Shown here: in pieces, positions 26,931 to 36,807 of the stretch | Position numbering within the stretch: the stretch's first letter is position 1 | Layout of the letters: the number at the start of each line of letters is the position of its first letter | Assembly (NCBI GenBank): GCA_947166275.1 | Contig: CAMVDP010000002.1 | Span: 1 to 64,000, forward strand | Source: an uncultured Clostridia bacterium | Lineage (GTDB): Bacteria > Bacillota > Clostridia > Oscillospirales > Ruminococcaceae | Direction: 5' to 3' | Length of the DNA stretch: 64,000 nucleotides | Program-made: the position numbers and the translations under genes | The notes under the pieces: model-generated | What the model saw: only the letters and a program-made list of their open reading frames with translations | What the model was told of the DNA's origin: nothing | The model's database searches: none

Positions 26931-27820
26931 ACCGCGCCGCCTGCCTCGCCTTCGATAAGAAGCTTCTTCAGCTCCGCAGACGTAAACCTGTACTTTTTAT
27001 CGCAGAAGTGGCAGCACACCTCGGTCTCGTCCTGCTCCTCCGCAAGTCTTTTCAGCTCGTCATGTCCGAGGCTCAGCAGTATCTGCTCCGTGCGCTCACG
27101 GCTGCAGTTGCAGTGATAACCGCACTCCCACTCGTCGAGCACTTCGCCGTTCAGTCCGGCGAGCCCCATCAGAGCTATCTCTTCGGGAGTTTTGCCCTGC
27201 TCCATAAGTTCAGTCACAGACTGCATCGTCCTGATATTGTTCTCGACAACGTCGATCGCCTTTTCGTTTATCGGCGGTACCAGCTGTATCAGGAATCCGC
27301 CCGCGTGCTTCACAGTCCAGTCGCGGTCTACCAGCACTCCCAGCGCGCACACTGTCGGTATCTGCTCACTTATGGCGTAGTAGCTCGTGATGTCCTCGGC
27401 GATCTCGCCGGATACGATAGGCACCTGCGTCGCGTACGGCTCCTTGAGCCCGAGATCCTTGATCACTCCGAGAAAACCGTCCTGTCCCACATATCCCGAC
27501 ACATCGAGCTTGCCGTTGGGTTTGAGCGGCATGTCTACCCTGACATTGTCGGCGTAGCACTTGACATTGCCCATATAATCCGCGGCGACCACGATATTTC
27601 CGGCGGGACCTCCACCGTTCATGCGAAGGGTCAGGCGGTCATCCTCGGCTTTAAGCATGGCACCCATGATCGAGCCCGCGGTCGCGAGCCTGCCGAGTGC
27701 AGCTGTGGCGACGGGCGAAGTCCCATGCAGTCTGAATATCTCATTGGCGATATCGGTGGAATCTATCGCGGAGCATAACACGCTCCCGTCCGCCGACAGC
27801 GCTCTGACTATCTTTGCCAA
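26927..27820 (-). CDS. hslO: Hsp33 redox-regulated chaperone
   Basis: A 297-residue Hsp33 homologue, a holdase activated by oxidation. The zinc-binding, redox-sensing cysteines are present near the C-terminus: CNC in HCNCSRE near residue 238 and CHFC near residue 268. The N-terminal ATSPVA/LGRLATAGSIMGAMLK region and GGGPAGNIVVAADYMGNVKCY match the family. It lies between a methyltransferase gene (11 bases upstream) and the alpha/beta hydrolase (overlapping). Confidence 0.96.
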   Translation of the reverse strand: MAKIVRALSADGSVLCSAIDSTDIANEIFRLHGTSPVATAALGRLATAGSIMGAMLKAEDDRLTLRMNGGGPAGNIVVAADYMGNVKCYADNVRVDMPLKPNGKLDVSGYVGQDGFLGVIKDLGLKEPYATQVPIVSGEIAEDITSYYAISEQIPTVCALGVLVDRDWTVKHAGGFLIQLVPPINEKAIDVVENNIRTMQSVTELMEQGKTPEEIALMGLAGLNGEVLDEWECGYHCNCSRERTEQILLSLGHDELKRLAEEQDETEVCCHFCDKKYRFTSAELKKLLIEGEAGGAV

Positions 27821-27831
27821 TGTATTGTCTC

Positions 27832-28584
27832 CTATATCTCTCTGTTTTTTGAGTTTACGATACGCGCCGCGAAGGTGAGCTTTTCGCTGGTCTCCTTCGG
27901 TGCGCCGAGCGTCGGGTAATCATACACCGCACACAGCTCAAAGCCCGCGTCGGCAAGCAGCCGCTCGATGACGGACCGCTCCCAGGCAGTCTCGCTGAAA
28001 TCGTCACTGCTTCGGGTGTAGGTATCGTTATCGCCGCGCTCGAAGAAATCGAGCTGAATGTCTGTGACGCCGCTGCCCGCATACTCATTTTCCCAGACGC
28101 AGAACACCTTCTCGGTCTCGTACACGAAGGTACTGTCGGCGAGCACATGTTCATGCTTATACGGCGTATTGACATCGAACGCAAAAACTCCGCCGGAGTT
28201 CATGAACAGCGCTACGCGCCCGAACACATCGCGCAGCTCTTCCTCGCTCCCGAGGTGATTAAGGCTGTCGAGAGCGCAGACTGCCGCGTCTATCGTGCCG
28301 AACATATCGAGCTCCGTCATATCCTGGCAGAGGTACTGTATGCCCTCGTGCGGCTTGGACATCGCGACATCAAGCATCTCCGGCGATGCGTCTGTGCCTA
28401 TCACATCATAACCGAGACCGGCGAGAGGCACCGAGAGACTTCCGGTGCCGCAGGCAAGATCGAGCAGTATGCCGCGTCTGCCGCCGCAGGCTGCTATGAT
28501 GCTGTCGTAATACCGTGCGAGGGCGGGGTAATCTATGTTGGCTGTAAGCTCATCGTAATAACGAGCAAATGCGTCATAGCTCAT
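27832..28584 (-). CDS. Class I SAM-dependent methyltransferase
   Basis: A 250-residue methyltransferase. Motif I is LLDLACGTGSLSVPLA near residue 42, followed by the acidic GTDASPEML and the CALDSLNHL motif near residue 107. Members of this type (often placed after yerC-like regulators in Clostridia) act on small molecules or proteins; the substrate is unknown. Its start overlaps the yerC-like gene by four bases. Confidence 0.87.
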   Translation of the reverse strand: MSYDAFARYYDELTANIDYPALARYYDSIIAACGGRRGILLDLACGTGSLSVPLAGLGYDVIGTDASPEMLDVAMSKPHEGIQYLCQDMTELDMFGTIDAAVCALDSLNHLGSEEELRDVFGRVALFMNSGGVFAFDVNTPYKHEHVLADSTFVYETEKVFCVWENEYAGSGVTDIQLDFFERGDNDTYTRSSDDFSETAWERSVIERLLADAGFELCAVYDYPTLGAPKETSEKLTFAARIVNSKNREI

Positions 28585-28886
28585 CCCATCTTGCCCTGCT
28601 TGCGCAGACGGTCGAATACGACGCCGTAGCCGTCCTTTCCTGTCTGGAGAGTACGGTTCACGCGGCTTATGGTAGCTGTGCTCGCGCTTGTGATATCAAC
28701 GATATCGGCGTACACCTTATCCTCGGTGAGGTACTTGGCGACTACAAGTCTCTGTGATATGGAAGCGAGCTCCTGAACAGTGCAGAGGTCTTCGAAGAAC
28801 GCAGCGCACTCATCTATGTTTTTCAGCTGGAGCACTGCTTCATAGAGAAACTCACGGTTTTCATAGTTTATCTGACGCTTTTTCAT
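28581..28886 (-). CDS. YerC/YecD-type TrpR-related DNA-binding protein
   Basis: A 101-residue protein of the TrpR/YerC family. The helix-turn-helix region is visible in CTVQELASISQRLVVAKYL and DIVDITSASTATISRVNRTL. The ATG at 28886 follows GGAAAGGAA; a longer frame to 28922 lacks support. It is the first gene of the run that includes hslO, queA and tgt and could regulate it or itself, which is inference only. Confidence 0.9.
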   Translation of the reverse strand: MKKRQINYENREFLYEAVLQLKNIDECAAFFEDLCTVQELASISQRLVVAKYLTEDKVYADIVDITSASTATISRVNRTLQTGKDGYGVVFDRLRKQGKMG

Positions 28887-28957
28887 GGTATGTTCCTTTC
28901 CGGCGGGCATCATACCCGCCAAGCGGCGCTTTACCGCTTAACGTATTACTACATTAC

Positions 28958-28986
28958 AGTTTATCACTCGAAAGCCAAAAAGTCAA
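28958..28986 (-). promoter_or_regulatory. Promoter of the yerC-hslO-queA-tgt operon
   Basis: TTGACT and TAAACT on the minus strand with a 17-base spacer and TGA before the -10. A short inverted repeat (AAGCGG/CCGCTT, 28921-28939) lies in the leader. Confidence 0.65.
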
Positions 28987-29053
28987 GCGTTTTTTTGAAT
29001 TTCATTTCCGTCTCCGGTTTTACATGATTTTTACTTTATTAGCAAAAAAGCGG

Positions 29054-29082
29054 TTGTAATTTTCACAAAAATATGCTATAAT
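29054..29082 (+). promoter_or_regulatory. Promoter of the second diguanylate cyclase gene
   Basis: TTGTAA and TATAAT with a 17-base spacer and extended -10 TGCTATAAT. Confidence 0.75.
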
Positions 29083-29114
29083 AATATGAAAATACACATT
29101 CGGAGGATCGGATA

Positions 29115-30875
29115 ATGATAGATATAGCCCCATTATACGATATGCTTGCCGAGTCAACGATATCGGATTACACAGGAGTATACTGCGTTGATTCAAAGAC
29201 CGGAGAATTCCGCTGTTTCACTTCAGATCCGGGGTTCTCCTCTCTTCACATAGACTTTGAAGGTCCCGATTTTTATACCAGTCTCGCCCGCGACACAGCC
29301 AAAGTAGTGCTCCGCGAGGATCTTGGCTGCTTTTCCGACGAAATGATCCGCAGGAACATCGCCGATCATATCGGTACCGGTAAGCTCCCGTACATCCGCT
29401 TCCGCATCATCATCAACAGCAGACCGATCTACCACACTCTCCGCATGATCCGTGACATCAGCGAAAACAACAGCTGCTTCATCATCGGACTGCTCAATAT
29501 CGATGCCGAAGTACGCATAAAGCAGGAATCCGACAAGCTCCGCAGTGAGCGCGAGATCTACAGTCAGATCGCGGAAAGCCTCGCCGGCAACTATGACACG
29601 CTGTACTACGTGGACACAGAAAGCGGAAAGTACTTCGAATTTTCTGCGGCGGATTCGTACAGATCACTGCACGTTCCGGTAATAGGACAGGACTTCTTCG
29701 CAGAAACAAGAGAGAACGTCGTGCGTTATGTCTGTCCCGAAGACAGAGATTTCGCCGAAGGATGGTACTATCGTGAGAATATGATGAAAGCGCTGCGCGA
29801 AAAGCGCTCGTTCTCGTACAAATACAGACTCCTTATCAAGGGCGAGAAGATCTACTACCGCTTCACCGTCATCCTGGCGGAGGACGACAAGCATATCATC
29901 GTATGCGTGAAAAATATTGCCGACGAGATCGCGGCGGCGCAGGAACGACTCGACACACACATGCGGACCATAACCTACAATCAGATAGCCGAAACGCTTG
30001 CGTCGAAATACGACGTCATTTATTACGTCGATATGGTAAACGGCAGTTATGTGCAGTTTATGGCAAATCCCATATACGGCAGCCTCGAGATCAAGGAAGA
30101 GGGTGACGATTTCTTCGCCGATACGATCGAGAACATCAAAAAGATCGTACACCCGCACGACGCGGACAGGCTCCTCACTCTGATCGGAAAGGATCACCTT
30201 ATCACCCAGCTCGACGAGAAGAAACAGTTCAGGATCGAATACAGGCTCGTCATCAACGGCACCCAGCAGTACACCCGCCTTACAGCTATGTGGTCGAGCG
30301 ACAAGATACATGTGATAATCGGCGTCGAGAACATCGACGAGGAAGTACGCCGTGAGACCGAACAGATACACGCGCTCAACGAAGCCAATGAGATGGCGCG
30401 GCGCGATTCGCTCACCGGCACCAAGAACAAGAACGCTTACGATGAGCTCGAAAGATCGGTGCAGTCCAACCTTGACAACGGTATAGACTACCTGCCGTTC
30501 GCTATCGTCGTGTGCGACCTCAACGACCTGAAGACAGTCAATGACTCCGAAGGACACAGAGCCGGTGACGATTACATACGCTCGGCATCACAGCTTATCT
30601 GCGGCATCTTCACTCACAGCCCCGTGTTCCGCATCGGCGGAGACGAGTTCGCGGTATTCATCAGAGGCAGTGATTATCCCCACCGTGACGAGCTATTCCT
30701 GACTCTGCACAATACTGTCGCAAAGAACATCAAGCGCGGCTCCGGACCGGTCATAGCGGCAGGCATGGCTGTGTACGACAAAAATACCGACAGGCGGATG
30801 TCGGATGTGTTCGAGCGCGCCGACGGCATGATGTACGGCGACAAGCGGAAGCTTAAAGAATCCGGAGCGCTGTGA
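29115..30875 (+). CDS. Diguanylate cyclase with three PAS-like sensor modules
   Basis: A 586-residue soluble protein with three related sensor modules (about residues 1-135, 145-275, 285-415) and a C-terminal GGDEF domain (about 420-586). Modules two and three start with an IAE[ST]LA-x2-YD-x3-YYVD segment; the modules close with a strand such as VIIGVENIDEEV. The GGDEF domain has FRIGGDEF and DLNDLKTVNDSEGH, with all catalytic positions present, so it should synthesise c-di-GMP. The inhibitory RxxD site is missing (FTHS). The ATG follows CGGAGGATCGG. It is monocistronic and shares both module and catalytic domain with the protein at 21289-22632, pointing to duplication. Confidence 0.9.
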   Translation: MIDIAPLYDMLAESTISDYTGVYCVDSKTGEFRCFTSDPGFSSLHIDFEGPDFYTSLARDTAKVVLREDLGCFSDEMIRRNIADHIGTGKLPYIRFRIIINSRPIYHTLRMIRDISENNSCFIIGLLNIDAEVRIKQESDKLRSEREIYSQIAESLAGNYDTLYYVDTESGKYFEFSAADSYRSLHVPVIGQDFFAETRENVVRYVCPEDRDFAEGWYYRENMMKALREKRSFSYKYRLLIKGEKIYYRFTVILAEDDKHIIVCVKNIADEIAAAQERLDTHMRTITYNQIAETLASKYDVIYYVDMVNGSYVQFMANPIYGSLEIKEEGDDFFADTIENIKKIVHPHDADRLLTLIGKDHLITQLDEKKQFRIEYRLVINGTQQYTRLTAMWSSDKIHVIIGVENIDEEVRRETEQIHALNEANEMARRDSLTGTKNKNAYDELERSVQSNLDNGIDYLPFAIVVCDLNDLKTVNDSEGHRAGDDYIRSASQLICGIFTHSPVFRIGGDEFAVFIRGSDYPHRDELFLTLHNTVAKNIKRGSGPVIAAGMAVYDKNTDRRMSDVFERADGMMYGDKRKLKESGAL

Positions 30876-30900
30876 CAGCACCGACTGAAAACATACATTT

Positions 30901-30932
30901 TAAGCAGACTCGGCTTACCGCCGGGTCTGTTT
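30901..30932 (+). terminator. Intrinsic terminator
   Basis: CAGACTCGGC pairs with GCCGGGTCTG around a short loop, followed by TTTTG. Bases 30933-31041 hold no gene. Confidence 0.8.
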
Positions 30933-31041
30933 TGCATACTGCCGCTTTACCGGTCAATAATAGAACAGTACGTTATTTTGTAACATATCACAAATATGCC
31001 TGTTGAAATATGGTGACATTCATATTTTTTCACAAAAAGTA

Positions 31042-31070
31042 TTGCAACCTTTGGTAAATTGTGCTATAAT
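31042..31070 (+). promoter_or_regulatory. Promoter of the glgBCD operon
   Basis: TTGCAA and TATAAT with a 17-base spacer and extended -10 TGCTATAAT. The leader of about 110 bases contains a perfect 9-bp inverted repeat (GAAGTTTTC at 31099-31107 and its complement at 31132-31140) that could form a stem. Confidence 0.8.
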
Positions 31071-31189
31071 TGTAAAAACTAAATAGGTATATATTTGTGA
31101 AGTTTTCTTTTCCAGAACTGCTCAACACCGTGAAAACTTCCCATTTCATGCGGTCTGAACGCCGCTCACCACGAAAGGAGTAATGCACA

Positions 31190-33409
31190 ATGGGATATCA
31201 GATACCCGAGGAGTACAAACTTCCCCTGCACCTCTTCCATGAGGGAAACATTACAAAAGGATACGATTTCTTCGGTTCTCATTTGACGGAACAGAAAGGC
31301 AAAAAGGGAGTTATCTTCAGAGTATGGGCTCCCCACGCCGCAAGTGTGAGTGTTGTCGGAGATTTCAATAAGTGGGACAGATACAAGAGCCCCATGAACA
31401 AGATCAGCGACGGAGGTATCTGGGAGCTGTTCATCCCCGGACTCAAACAGTATGACGCATACAAGTACAGTATCGAGAGCAGTTACGGTCAGATAAGACT
31501 CAAAGCCGACCCCTACGGCTTCCACATGGAGACCAGACCGAACACCGCTACAAAGATCTACGACATAGAAGGCTATAAGTGGAAAGACGCCAAGTGGCTC
31601 GAAGAACGCAACAACAAGAACGTCTACGAGTCCCCGATGAATATCTACGAGGTGCACCTCAACTCGTGGCAGCACAAGAATTCGGAGGACGAGCTGTTCA
31701 ACTACATGGAGTGCGCCAGAGAACTCGTGCCCTACGTCAAGAAGATGGGCTACACCCACATAGAGATGATGCCCGTCGCAGAATTCCCGTTCGACGGCTC
31801 CTGGGGATACCAGGGCATCGGTTACTTTGCCCCCACATCCCGCTTCGGTACGCCGCATGACTTCATGGAATTCATCGACTACTGCCACAAGAACGGCATC
31901 GGTGTCATCCTCGACTGGGTACCTGCTCACTTCCCGAAGGACGAGCCCGGTCTGTATGAATTCGACGGCTCCTGCTGCTACGAATATTCAGACCCGCTCA
32001 AGATGGAACACCGTAACTGGGGCACCCGCGTGTTCGACTGGGGCAAGCCCGAGGTCCAGAGCTTCCTTATCTCCAACGCGACCTACTGGTTCGATAAATA
32101 CCATATCGACGGACTTCGTGTTGACGCGGTAGCTTCGATGCTATATCTCGATTATGACAGAAAAGAGTGGAGACCGAACTGCTACGGCGGCAACGAGAAC
32201 CTCGAAGCAGTTGCGTTCTTCAAGAAGCTCAACTCGTCTTTGTTTGCTGAATTCAAGAACATCCTGATGATCGCGGAGGAATCCACCGCGTGGCCGATGG
32301 TAACAAAGCCCGCCGATGTCGGAGGACTCGGCTTCAACTTCAAGTGGAACATGGGCTGGATGAACGATATGCTCGCATATATGTCCATGAACCCCGAGTG
32401 GAGACATGACCACCACAACCTCGTTACATTCTCGTTCTACTACGCGTTCTCCGAGAACTACATCCTGCCTATCTCGCATGACGAGGTAGTTCACGGAAAG
32501 TGCTCGATGCTCGATAAGATGAGCGGGCCGAGAGAACTGCGATTTGCGTCGTTCAGGACTTTCCTTGCATATATGATGGCTCACCCCGGAAAGAAGCTCA
32601 TGTTCATGGGACAGGAGTTCGCACAGTTCAAGGAGTGGAACTATAAGACCGGACTTGACTGGGATGTTCTTGAGTTCCCCGAGCACAAAAACCTCTGGGA
32701 GTACGAAAAAGCACTCAACGAGTTCTACCTCGAAAACAGCGAGCTCTGGGAGGTCGATAACGACTGGACCGGCTTTAAGTGGATCGTAAGCGACGACAAC
32801 GAGAACAGCGTCATCGTGTTCCGCCGCTTCAACAAGAAGGGCGATGAGCTCATAGGCGTGTTCAACTTCCAGCCCAAGACCCACGAAAGCTACAGCTTCG
32901 GCGTTCCGTTCTACGGCGATTACACCGAGGTATTCTCCACGGAAGATCCCGCGAAAGGAGTGCATAACGAAAAGGTAAGCTCCTTCAGAGCAGATATGCA
33001 CGGTGAAAAGTTCGCGATCTCCATAAAGATAGCACCCATGTCCGCTATGTTTTTCAGAGTCACAAATAAGAAGGACTATGAAGCCGAGATGGAAGCAAAG
33101 CGCATAGCCGAGGAAAAGGAAGCCAAGAAACGTGAAGCCGCGGCAAAGAGAGCCGAGAAGAAACGTCTCGAGGAAGAAGCCGCAAAGCAGAAAGCAAAGG
33201 AAGAAGCCGCAGCCAGGAAAAAGACTGAAAAGAAGGCTGTAAAGAAGACAGCAGCTCCAAAGAAGAGCGCCAAGAAGCCCGCTGAAAAAGCTGCACCCGC
33301 AAAGACCGCCGAAGTGAAAAAAACGGCAGCTAAAAAAGCTCCCGCAAAAACAGCGGCAAAGCCTGCGGCTAAAAAGTCCGCCGGCAAAAAGAGCGGCACA
33401 AAAAAATAA
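31190..33409 (+). CDS. glgB: 1,4-alpha-glucan branching enzyme with Lys/Ala-rich tail
   Basis: A 739-residue GH13 branching enzyme that makes alpha-1,6 branches in glycogen. An N-terminal CBM48-like domain ([21 protein letters not shown] near residue 36) precedes the catalytic barrel. Catalytic residues: nucleophile Asp in [11 protein letters not shown], acid/base Glu in IAEESTAWP, and Asp in SHDEVVHGK. Family members usually stop near residue 630-640. Here about 110 extra residues follow: a coiled-coil-like stretch rich in Glu/Lys/Ala (about 625-680), then repeated Lys-Lys-Ala-Pro-type units like histone H1 tails. The ATG follows AAAGGAG. The gene starts the glgB-glgC-glgD operon. Confidence 0.95.
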   Translation: MGYQIPEEYKLPLHLFHEGNITKGYDFFGSHLTEQKGKKGVIFRVWAPHAASVSVVGDFNKWDRYKSPMNKISDGGIWELFIPGLKQYDAYKYSIESSYGQIRLKADPYGFHMETRPNTATKIYDIEGYKWKDAKWLEERNNKNVYESPMNIYEVHLNSWQHKNSEDELFNYMECARELVPYVKKMGYTHIEMMPVAEFPFDGSWGYQGIGYFAPTSRFGTPHDFMEFIDYCHKNGIGVILDWVPAHFPKDEPGLYEFDGSCCYEYSDPLKMEHRNWGTRVFDWGKPEVQSFLISNATYWFDKYHIDGLRVDAVASMLYLDYDRKEWRPNCYGGNENLEAVAFFKKLNSSLFAEFKNILMIAEESTAWPMVTKPADVGGLGFNFKWNMGWMNDMLAYMSMNPEWRHDHHNLVTFSFYYAFSENYILPISHDEVVHGKCSMLDKMSGPRELRFASFRTFLAYMMAHPGKKLMFMGQEFAQFKEWNYKTGLDWDVLEFPEHKNLWEYEKALNEFYLENSELWEVDNDWTGFKWIVSDDNENSVIVFRRFNKKGDELIGVFNFQPKTHESYSFGVPFYGDYTEVFSTEDPAKGVHNEKVSSFRADMHGEKFAISIKIAPMSAMFFRVTNKKDYEAEMEAKRIAEEKEAKKREAAAKRAEKKRLEEEAAKQKAKEEAAARKKTEKKAVKKTAAPKKSAKKPAEKAAPAKTAEVKKTAAKKAPAKTAAKPAAKKSAGKKSGTKK

Positions 33410-33441
33410 TTTGAGCAAATAATAATTCGGAGGAAAACATT

Positions 33442-34647
33442 ATGAATCATGTCAAAAAAGAATGTGTAGCTATGCTGCTCGCAGGCGGCCAGGGAAGCAG
33501 ACTTTATGCTCTTACCCAGAACATGGCCAAGCCCGCGGTGCCTTACGGCGGAAAATACAGGATCATTGACTTCCCGCTTTCCAACTGCGTAAACTCCGGT
33601 ATCGACACCGTAGGCGTGCTCACACAGTACCAGCCCCTCGTGCTCAATGAGTACATCGGCAACGGTCACCCGTGGGGACTCGACCGCGTCCATGGAGGAG
33701 TCCATGTGCTCCCGCCCTATGAGACCGCTTCCGGCAAGTCCTGGTACACCGGAACCGCAAACGCTATCTACCAGAACATAAGCTTCATCGACAGATACAA
33801 CCCCGAGTACGTCGCTGTACTCTCGGGCGACCATATCTACAAGATGGACTATTCGAAAATGCTCGACTTCCATAAGAAGAAAAATGCAGAAGCTACTATC
33901 GCGGTGCTCGAAGTGCCGTGGGAGGAGGCTCCCCGCTTCGGCATCATGACCGCCGACGAGGAAGGCACGATCACAGAGTTCGCCGAAAAGCCGAAAGAGC
34001 CTAAATCCAACCTCGCTTCCATGGGCGTGTACATCTTCACATGGTCGACCCTGAAGCGCCACCTGATTGCGAACGAAAACGATGAGGGAGCTACCAAGGA
34101 TTTCGGTAAGAACATAATCCCCGCAATGCTCGATGAAGGCAGCAAGCTCGTGGCTTACCACTTCGATGCTTACTGGAAGGATGTCGGAACTATCGACTCG
34201 CTCTGGGAAGCAAACATGGACTGCCTTGACCCGAATGTTCCGCTCGACCTGTACGATCCCAAGTGGAAGATCTACTCCCGCAACCCCGTTATGCCCCCGC
34301 ATTACGCAGGCGCAAACAGCAAGATCGAGAACTCCATGGTAGCGGAAGGCTGTGATATCGAGGGTGAGACCGACTTCTCCGTGCTGTTCGACGGAGTAGT
34401 TATCGAAGAGGGCGCAAAAGTACGGTACAGCATCGTGATGCCGAACACCGTCATCAAGAAGGGCGCGGTCGTTGAGTACTCTATCATCGGTGAGGAGTGC
34501 ACGATCGGTGAGGGCGCTCACATAGGCGAGAGACCCGAGAACGTTGAAAACAGAGACGAATGGGGCGTAGCGGTAATCGGCAACCACATCAACATCTCCG
34601 ATAAGGTGGTCATCTCCCCGAAGGCTATGATCTCACAGGACGTATAA
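33442..34647 (+). CDS. glgC: Glucose-1-phosphate adenylyltransferase, catalytic subunit
   Basis: A 401-residue enzyme that forms ADP-glucose, the glycogen precursor. The nucleotide-binding loop [14 protein letters not shown] near residue 12 and the [19 protein letters not shown] block are intact, with GHPWGLDR and [12 protein letters not shown] for substrate binding. The C-terminal third has hexapeptide-type repeats of a left-handed beta-helix. The gene lies 32 bases after glgB and 61 bases before glgD. Confidence 0.96.
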   Translation: MNHVKKECVAMLLAGGQGSRLYALTQNMAKPAVPYGGKYRIIDFPLSNCVNSGIDTVGVLTQYQPLVLNEYIGNGHPWGLDRVHGGVHVLPPYETASGKSWYTGTANAIYQNISFIDRYNPEYVAVLSGDHIYKMDYSKMLDFHKKKNAEATIAVLEVPWEEAPRFGIMTADEEGTITEFAEKPKEPKSNLASMGVYIFTWSTLKRHLIANENDEGATKDFGKNIIPAMLDEGSKLVAYHFDAYWKDVGTIDSLWEANMDCLDPNVPLDLYDPKWKIYSRNPVMPPHYAGANSKIENSMVAEGCDIEGETDFSVLFDGVVIEEGAKVRYSIVMPNTVIKKGAVVEYSIIGEECTIGEGAHIGERPENVENRDEWGVAVIGNHINISDKVVISPKAMISQDV

Positions 34648-34708
34648 ACCGTCACTAAACGCATATCCGGATAAACCAAAATAGATAATCTGAAAGGAAA
34701 TATTGAAA

Positions 34709-35833
34709 ATGGCTAATATGTCAAATGTACTCGGTCTTATCTTCGCTAATATGCACGAGCTCGTAGTGACGGATCTCACCAAGAACCGCGCTATGGCTTC
34801 GGTGCCCTTCGGCGCAAGATACAGACTTATCGACTTCCCGCTCTCCAACATGGTGAACTCGGGCATCAATACTATCGGTATCGTTACCAAATCCAACTAT
34901 CAGTCGCTGCTCGACCATGTCGGCTCCGGCGATGAATGGGATCTTTCGAGAAAGAACGGAGGTCTTCACTTCCTCCCGCCGTACAGCAACGAGATCACCG
35001 GCCTTTACAGAGGCAGACTCGAAGCTCTTGTAGGAGTACGCAACTTCATCGAGAAGGCTGACGCAAACTATGTGGTGATGTCCGACTGCGACTGCGTTGC
35101 TAACCTCGACTTCAAGAAGCTTGTGGACTTCCATGAGGAGAAGGGCGCGGATATCACCGTGGTATACGGCAAGAAGGATTTCACAGCGGAACAGACAAAG
35201 ACAAGAACTATCTTCAAAGTTGACGATAACAATGAGGTCTACGATGTCCTCGTTCGTCCCGAGATCTCCGGCACCTTCGATGCGAGCATGAACATATTCG
35301 TTATGTCCAAGGATTTCGTGCTCAACATCATAAACAGCGCAGCAAGCCGCAACCTGTACAGCTTCGAGGTGGACGTTCTCCAGCACAGACTCAAGGAATT
35401 CAAGGTCTACGGCTATGAATTCACCAGCTACTACGCACAGATCGACGGCATCCGCGCTTACTATCAGGCAAATATGGAACTCATGGACAGAAACAACCGC
35501 AAGGCTCTGTTCAATTTCGATGACCCGATCTACACCAAAGTACGTGACGAGGCTCCCGCAAAGTACGGACTCGAAGCGGCAGTCAAGAACAGCATGATCG
35601 CCGACGGCTGCATAATCGAAGGCACAGTCGAGAACTCCGTACTGTTCAGAGGCGTTAAGATCGGCAAGGGCGCGGTAGTCAAGAACTGTATCCTGATGCA
35701 GGATACCGAGGTCGGCGACAAGTGCGAGCTCAACTACGTGATCTCCGACAAAAACGTTATCGTCGGCAATTACAGAAGCATCGGCGGAACGATCGACTAT
35801 CCCGTATTTGTCAACAAGGGTTCAACTGTATAA
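34709..35833 (+). CDS. glgD: Glucose-1-phosphate adenylyltransferase regulatory subunit
   Basis: A 374-residue GlgC paralogue. The N-terminal GGxGxRL loop is replaced (LIFANMHELV), the usual GlgD condition, so it probably regulates GlgC rather than acting alone; GlgC/GlgD heteromers are known in Firmicutes. The conserved GARYRLIDFPLSNMVNSG block and a C-terminal beta-helix are present. ATG at 34709 follows AAGGAAA; the TTG six bases upstream is less likely. A terminator follows. Confidence 0.95.
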   Translation: MANMSNVLGLIFANMHELVVTDLTKNRAMASVPFGARYRLIDFPLSNMVNSGINTIGIVTKSNYQSLLDHVGSGDEWDLSRKNGGLHFLPPYSNEITGLYRGRLEALVGVRNFIEKADANYVVMSDCDCVANLDFKKLVDFHEEKGADITVVYGKKDFTAEQTKTRTIFKVDDNNEVYDVLVRPEISGTFDASMNIFVMSKDFVLNIINSAASRNLYSFEVDVLQHRLKEFKVYGYEFTSYYAQIDGIRAYYQANMELMDRNNRKALFNFDDPIYTKVRDEAPAKYGLEAAVKNSMIADGCIIEGTVENSVLFRGVKIGKGAVVKNCILMQDTEVGDKCELNYVISDKNVIVGNYRSIGGTIDYPVFVNKGSTV

Positions 35834-35867
35834 GATACCTACAGACGAGGAATTAAGGAATATATGC

Positions 35868-35904
35868 AAAAGCCGCGGAAGCACTGTGCTCCTGCGGTTT
35901 TTGC
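35868..35904 (+). terminator. Intrinsic terminator of the glgBCD operon
   Basis: An imperfect stem (AAAGCCGC...GCGGTTTTT with GGAAGCAC/GTGCTCC inside) ends in a T run. Confidence 0.7.
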
Positions 35905-35912
35905 CGTTTTTC

Positions 35913-35941
35913 TTGACTAATCGCTCAAATGCTGATATAAT
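35913..35941 (+). promoter_or_regulatory. Promoter of the VanY-like gene
   Basis: TTGACT and TATAAT with a 17-base spacer and TGA before the -10, about 30 bases upstream of the GTG start at 35972. Confidence 0.8.
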
Positions 35942-35971
35942 GGAGATACCGATAGAAAGGAGGCGGAAGCA

Positions 35972-36715
35972 GTGAAACAAAAGGCAGGAATGAGCCCGGC
36001 AGCTATCATGGCTCTTACCATGTTCATGTACATACTGTTCATCGGCTTCCGCCATACGACTGCCCACTTTCCGAGCAGCACCGAAAAGCTCCGCATGGCA
36101 CAGGAAAGCATTCCGTCCGCCGAAGGTCAGCGCGTGGACAACCTCTGGGCGTACTATCTGATAAACGCGGAAAACCCGTTGAGTACAGACTTCACTGTCG
36201 GGCTCGACTACGTACAGGGAAGCTTCATGCTCGATGAGCGCTGCGCCGGGTACGCGAGAGATATGATAGAAGCAGCACGCGCTGACGGCGTGGAGCTTAC
36301 GGTAGTGTCCGCGTACCGAAGCGCGCTTAAGCAGCAGGAAAACCTCGACAACTACATAGAACGGCTGAAGCAGAAAGGCTACAACAGCTCCGACGCTCGC
36401 AGGATCGCGGAAAAGGAGATAGCTCTGCCCTACATGAGCGAGCACAACGCCGGCCTCGCGGTCGACATACTTACGCCGGACTGGTGGGAGACTCACGATG
36501 ATGTGACGGATGAATTCGATCAGACCGAGCAGTTCCGCTGGCTGGACGAGAACGCGCACAAATACGGCTTCATCATGCGCTACCCGAAGGAATACGAAAA
36601 CGTGACCGGCATAATCTATGAACCATGGCACTATCGGTTCGTAGGAGTGTACTACGCGGGAAAGATAAAGGAATCCGGACTCCCGCTTGAGTATTTCTAC
36701 AAGACGAATTTCTGA
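35972..36715 (+). CDS. VanY-type D-alanyl-D-alanine carboxypeptidase (M15B)
   Basis: A 247-residue membrane-anchored metallopeptidase with one N-terminal transmembrane segment (about residues 8-25) and an extracellular M15B domain. The zinc motif SEHNAGLAVDI near residue 164 and the EPWHYRFVG motif near residue 215 carry the metal and catalytic residues. It should cleave the terminal D-Ala from peptidoglycan peptides in wall remodelling. The GTG start at 35972 follows AGGAGGCGG. There is no van resistance gene nearby, so glycopeptide resistance should not be inferred. Confidence 0.9.
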   Translation: MKQKAGMSPAAIMALTMFMYILFIGFRHTTAHFPSSTEKLRMAQESIPSAEGQRVDNLWAYYLINAENPLSTDFTVGLDYVQGSFMLDERCAGYARDMIEAARADGVELTVVSAYRSALKQQENLDNYIERLKQKGYNSSDARRIAEKEIALPYMSEHNAGLAVDILTPDWWETHDDVTDEFDQTEQFRWLDENAHKYGFIMRYPKEYENVTGIIYEPWHYRFVGVYYAGKIKESGLPLEYFYKTNF

Positions 36716-36727
36716 GGCGCAGCATCC

Positions 36728-36760
36728 GCGGAAAAAGGAAAAAGCCCCGCTTTTGCAGAG
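36728..36760. terminator. Intrinsic terminator between convergent genes
   Basis: AGCTCTGC and GCGGGGCT pair with G-U pairs around AAAA, followed on the minus strand by TTTTTCC, so it fits the HPr-like gene pair best. Confidence 0.65.
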
Positions 36761-36807
36761 CTTCATCCTTTACTTTTGTTCGACAACTCAATAATGAGAA
36801 TGGTGGC

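Noticed and set aside
32141-33418. 425-residue ORF antisense to glgB, rich in Phe/Leu/Cys
   Set aside because: It is the complement of the Lys/Ala-rich tail and catalytic domain of glgB; the hydrophobic look is an artefact of that tail.
33076-34587. 503-residue ORF antisense to glgC
   Set aside because: It runs against a strongly conserved adenylyltransferase and its composition is a reflection of that gene.
35972-36715. Glycopeptide resistance (VanY)
   Set aside because: The peptidase family matches VanY, but no vanA/B-type ligase, vanH/X or VanRS genes are nearby; a normal wall-remodelling role is more likely.
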